This document shows positions 62,172 through 64,000 of a stretch of 64,000 bases of DNA, piece by piece; positions within the stretch are counted from its first letter, which is position 1; the number at the start of each line of letters is the position of its first letter. The notes below the pieces were generated by a model. It was not told the DNA's origin, did no database searches, and saw nothing but the letters and a program-made list of their open reading frames with translations. A program made the translations under genes and the position numbers. The stretch comes from Bacteroidota bacterium (GTDB lineage Bacteria; Bacteroidota; Bacteroidia; UKL13-3): NCBI GenBank assembly GCA_040388375.1, contig JAZKBU010000007.1, forward strand, positions 184,823 to 248,822. The letters are read 5' to 3'.

Positions 62172-64000
62172 AGTTGAATAGTAAATATAAAAGTGCTTCC
62201 ATTGCCCCGTCCGCTATCAATATGCAAACTGCCTCCCAGTTTATTTAAACGCGAATACATATTTTTTATACCAATGCCTGACTGTGCGACAGCTGTATCA
62301 AAACCAACACCATCATCGCTGTAAATTAAAACCAATTGATTGTCAAATCGGGATATGTCAATTTCAATATGAGTAGCTTTTGCATGACGAATAGTATTGT
62401 TAAACAATTCCTGAAAAATGCGGTACATATTAATTTCCACATCGCTCTCAATACGAGTTTCCATGCCATGCACATGCATATCAATATGAAGCGTGCTTGT
62501 TTCTTTTAAAGCAGTAGTTAAATCATTTAAAGCAGGAATTAACCCAAATGTAGACAGTACTCCCGAAACTAAATTATGCGATACAAGGCGAATTTCCTCG
62601 CAAGCATCGTCAAGCAAATGACTTACTTTATTAAACTGCTGTTCTTTATCTACTTGCTCTTTGGGGGTAAAATGACTAAACTGTAGTTTAATGGTTGATA
62701 GCATACTGCCTAAGCGGTCGTGCAAGTCTTCTGCTATACGCTTCCGCTCCTTTTCTTGTGTTTCCAGCATGGTATGTATGGATTGCAACTCGCTTTTGCG
62801 CAACACCTCCTCCATTTGCTGCCTGTGTATTAATTGGTTTTGATTGGTAGCCTGCCTTGCATTGCGCACCCTTTGGCGTAAATAAAAAAATACCAGTAGT
62901 GCTACTCCGAATAAGCCAATAGCCAATGCTATAAAAACATTGCGTTGTTTTATGCTTGCTTTATTTTTTAGTTCTTTTACTTCGTTTTCCTGCTTTAAGT
63001 TGCTTATTTCTAATTGTCGTTTTTCCGCTTCAAACTCTTCCTGCAGTTGTTCTGTATGCTTAAGCATTTCAATACCACGTAAACTATCGCTTAAGTTTTT
63101 TTGCCATTCTTTATAAGTATAAGCCATTTTAAAATCGCTAATCTGCGCATAACACACTGCCAGATTATGATACACCTCGGGTAGCATATACCTGTTATTG
63201 AGTTGTTCAAATAACTTTTCGGCCTTTAATAATAAGTCAATAGCATCCTTGTATTTACCCTCATAAATTAATACCATGGCCAGGTTATTATGTTCCGTAG
63301 CCATTTCAAGCATATTGTTAAGCGCTGTTTGTATACGAAGCGACTCTTTAAAATATTTAGCAGCTAATCCATACTGACCAAGTTCTTTGTAAAGTAAGCC
63401 CAAATTATTGCAAGCCGTAGCAGTTGGCCTTACCAGGTTTGCTTTTTTGCATTGATGCAATGCCAAGTGAAGTACCGGTAAAGCTTGTCTTAAATAACCC
63501 CTGTCGGCCAGGTTACTTGCCAAAGCCAAAGTGGTTCGTGCTAAAAAATTACCATCGTTTGTTGCTTTAGCTAACTCATTGCTTAATGTGTAAAAATTGC
63601 CGGCTTTTTCAAACTTACCCAACTCAGAATGTAAATGCCCCAAATAAAAATAACTTCTAATAAGGGCCGATGTATCATGGAGTGTATTGGCAAGTTTCTC
63701 TGCTAAAAAATAATAGCTTAAAGCGCTATCAATATGTCTTGCACAACGATGAGCTGCACCCATACTGACGGCAGCCCACATTTGATTATTTTTCTCATGA
63801 GCTAAAGCCCGGGCTTTACCGGCAAGAAGCAAAGCGCTGTCGCACTCCCCTTTTTCTACATACCACCTGGTATTACAATACAATACCAATACTTTACAAG
63901 TTAACAATTCATTTGTTTGACAGTTGTAATTGTTTAACAGGTCTAACGCTACTTTAGCCTTATCAGCGTTTATATTTAATAATGAATCGTATTGGTAAAT
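62168..64000 (-). CDS. TPR-containing NarL-type sensor histidine kinase (5-prime end outside the window)
   Basis: The frame is open to the window edge with 31 more codons before the first possible TTG at 63907, so the gene is partial. Visible parts: a run of about six TPR repeats, a coiled coil, a single transmembrane helix (VFIALAIGLFGVALLVFFYL), a second coiled coil, and a HisKA_3/HATPase core with the H-box ERKRIAEDLHDRLG and the G-box GIGIKNMYSRL. TPR sensors of this type are usual in Bacteroidota, with the TPRs outside the inner membrane. It partners the adjoining regulator. The signal is unknown. Confidence 0.9.
   Translation of the reverse strand: MYQYDSLLNINADKAKVALDLLNNYNCQTNELLTCKVLVLYCNTRWYVEKGECDSALLLAGKARALAHEKNNQMWAAVSMGAAHRCARHIDSALSYYFLAEKLANTLHDTSALIRSYFYLGHLHSELGKFEKAGNFYTLSNELAKATNDGNFLARTTLALASNLADRGYLRQALPVLHLALHQCKKANLVRPTATACNNLGLLYKELGQYGLAAKYFKESLRIQTALNNMLEMATEHNNLAMVLIYEGKYKDAIDLLLKAEKLFEQLNNRYMLPEVYHNLAVCYAQISDFKMAYTYKEWQKNLSDSLRGIEMLKHTEQLQEEFEAEKRQLEISNLKQENEVKELKNKASIKQRNVFIALAIGLFGVALLVFFYLRQRVRNARQATNQNQLIHRQQMEEVLRKSELQSIHTMLETQEKERKRIAEDLHDRLGSMLSTIKLQFSHFTPKEQVDKEQQFNKVSHLLDDACEEIRLVSHNLVSGVLSTFGLIPALNDLTTALKETSTLHIDMHVHGMETRIESDVEINMYRIFQELFNNTIRHAKATHIEIDISRFDNQLVLIYSDDGVGFDTAVAQSGIGIKNMYSRLNKLGGSLHIDSGRGNGSTFIFTIQL

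Overview
The window is AT-rich chromosomal DNA from a member of the Bacteroidota. The evidence is a SusC/SusD pair, two secreted proteins ending in type IX secretion (T9SS) sorting domains, PorT next to a UbiE/MenG methyltransferase, the Bacteroidota small-subunit protein bTHX, a Tgt without the usual zinc cysteines, and several promoters of the TTG-N19-21-TAnnTTTG type. Most genes lack a clear Shine-Dalgarno sequence. The species cannot be named from the sequence. No transposase, integrase, phage gene or CRISPR array is visible, and most of the window is core genome.

Layout. 1-570: a tRNA-Leu(GAG), the 38-residue bTHX gene and a 47-residue membrane ORF, all on the minus strand. 570-7.9 kb: housekeeping genes (aldose epimerase-like, dprA, folC, a class IV aminotransferase, thioredoxin, a small DUF6952-like protein, ubiE, porT, tgt). 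8-18.6 kb: an alpha-glucan utilisation locus with a secreted protein of four starch-binding-like modules, a secreted GH13 amylase, SusC, SusD, a lipoprotein and a secreted protein. 18.7-27.5 kb: a PAP2 phosphatase with an ArnT-like glycosyltransferase, uvrA, an FlK-like thioesterase, YihY and gyrB. 27.6-35.6 kb: a two-ORF methyltransferase, outer-membrane barrels, a hydrolase, priA, small membrane/thiol proteins and Hsp20. 35.7-50.9 kb: a 1242-residue NtrY-like kinase, SMR transporter, HldD, MltG, a SNF2 helicase, CcmB, alkaline phosphatase, a short asparaginase-like protein, aspartate kinase and a TPR protein.

51-64 kb looks more accessory. It holds an FkbM-like methyltransferase, an AsmA-like protein, and an ArsR-AHSA1-DoxX-DUF4256-YdeI cluster whose promoter and possible operator can be read. 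It also holds an FAD monooxygenase with an N-terminal CxxCxGxG zinc-like module, flanked by two 32-bp copies of one palindromic repeat in inverted orientation.

The most unusual region is 59.3-64 kb. A NarL/LuxR-type two-component system (the kinase runs off the window) is followed by three separately terminated genes on the same strand. These encode a stefin-like bacterial cystatin (QVVAG motif) and two paralogous AidA/PixA-family proteins. Each of the three genes is preceded by the same 36-nt hairpin leader, whose stem survives through a U-to-C change that swaps a G-U pair for a G-C pair. Two of the leaders lie in a near-identical block of about 154 bp. This looks like a small regulon sharing an RNA or DNA control element, and I find it the best candidate here for an undescribed system.
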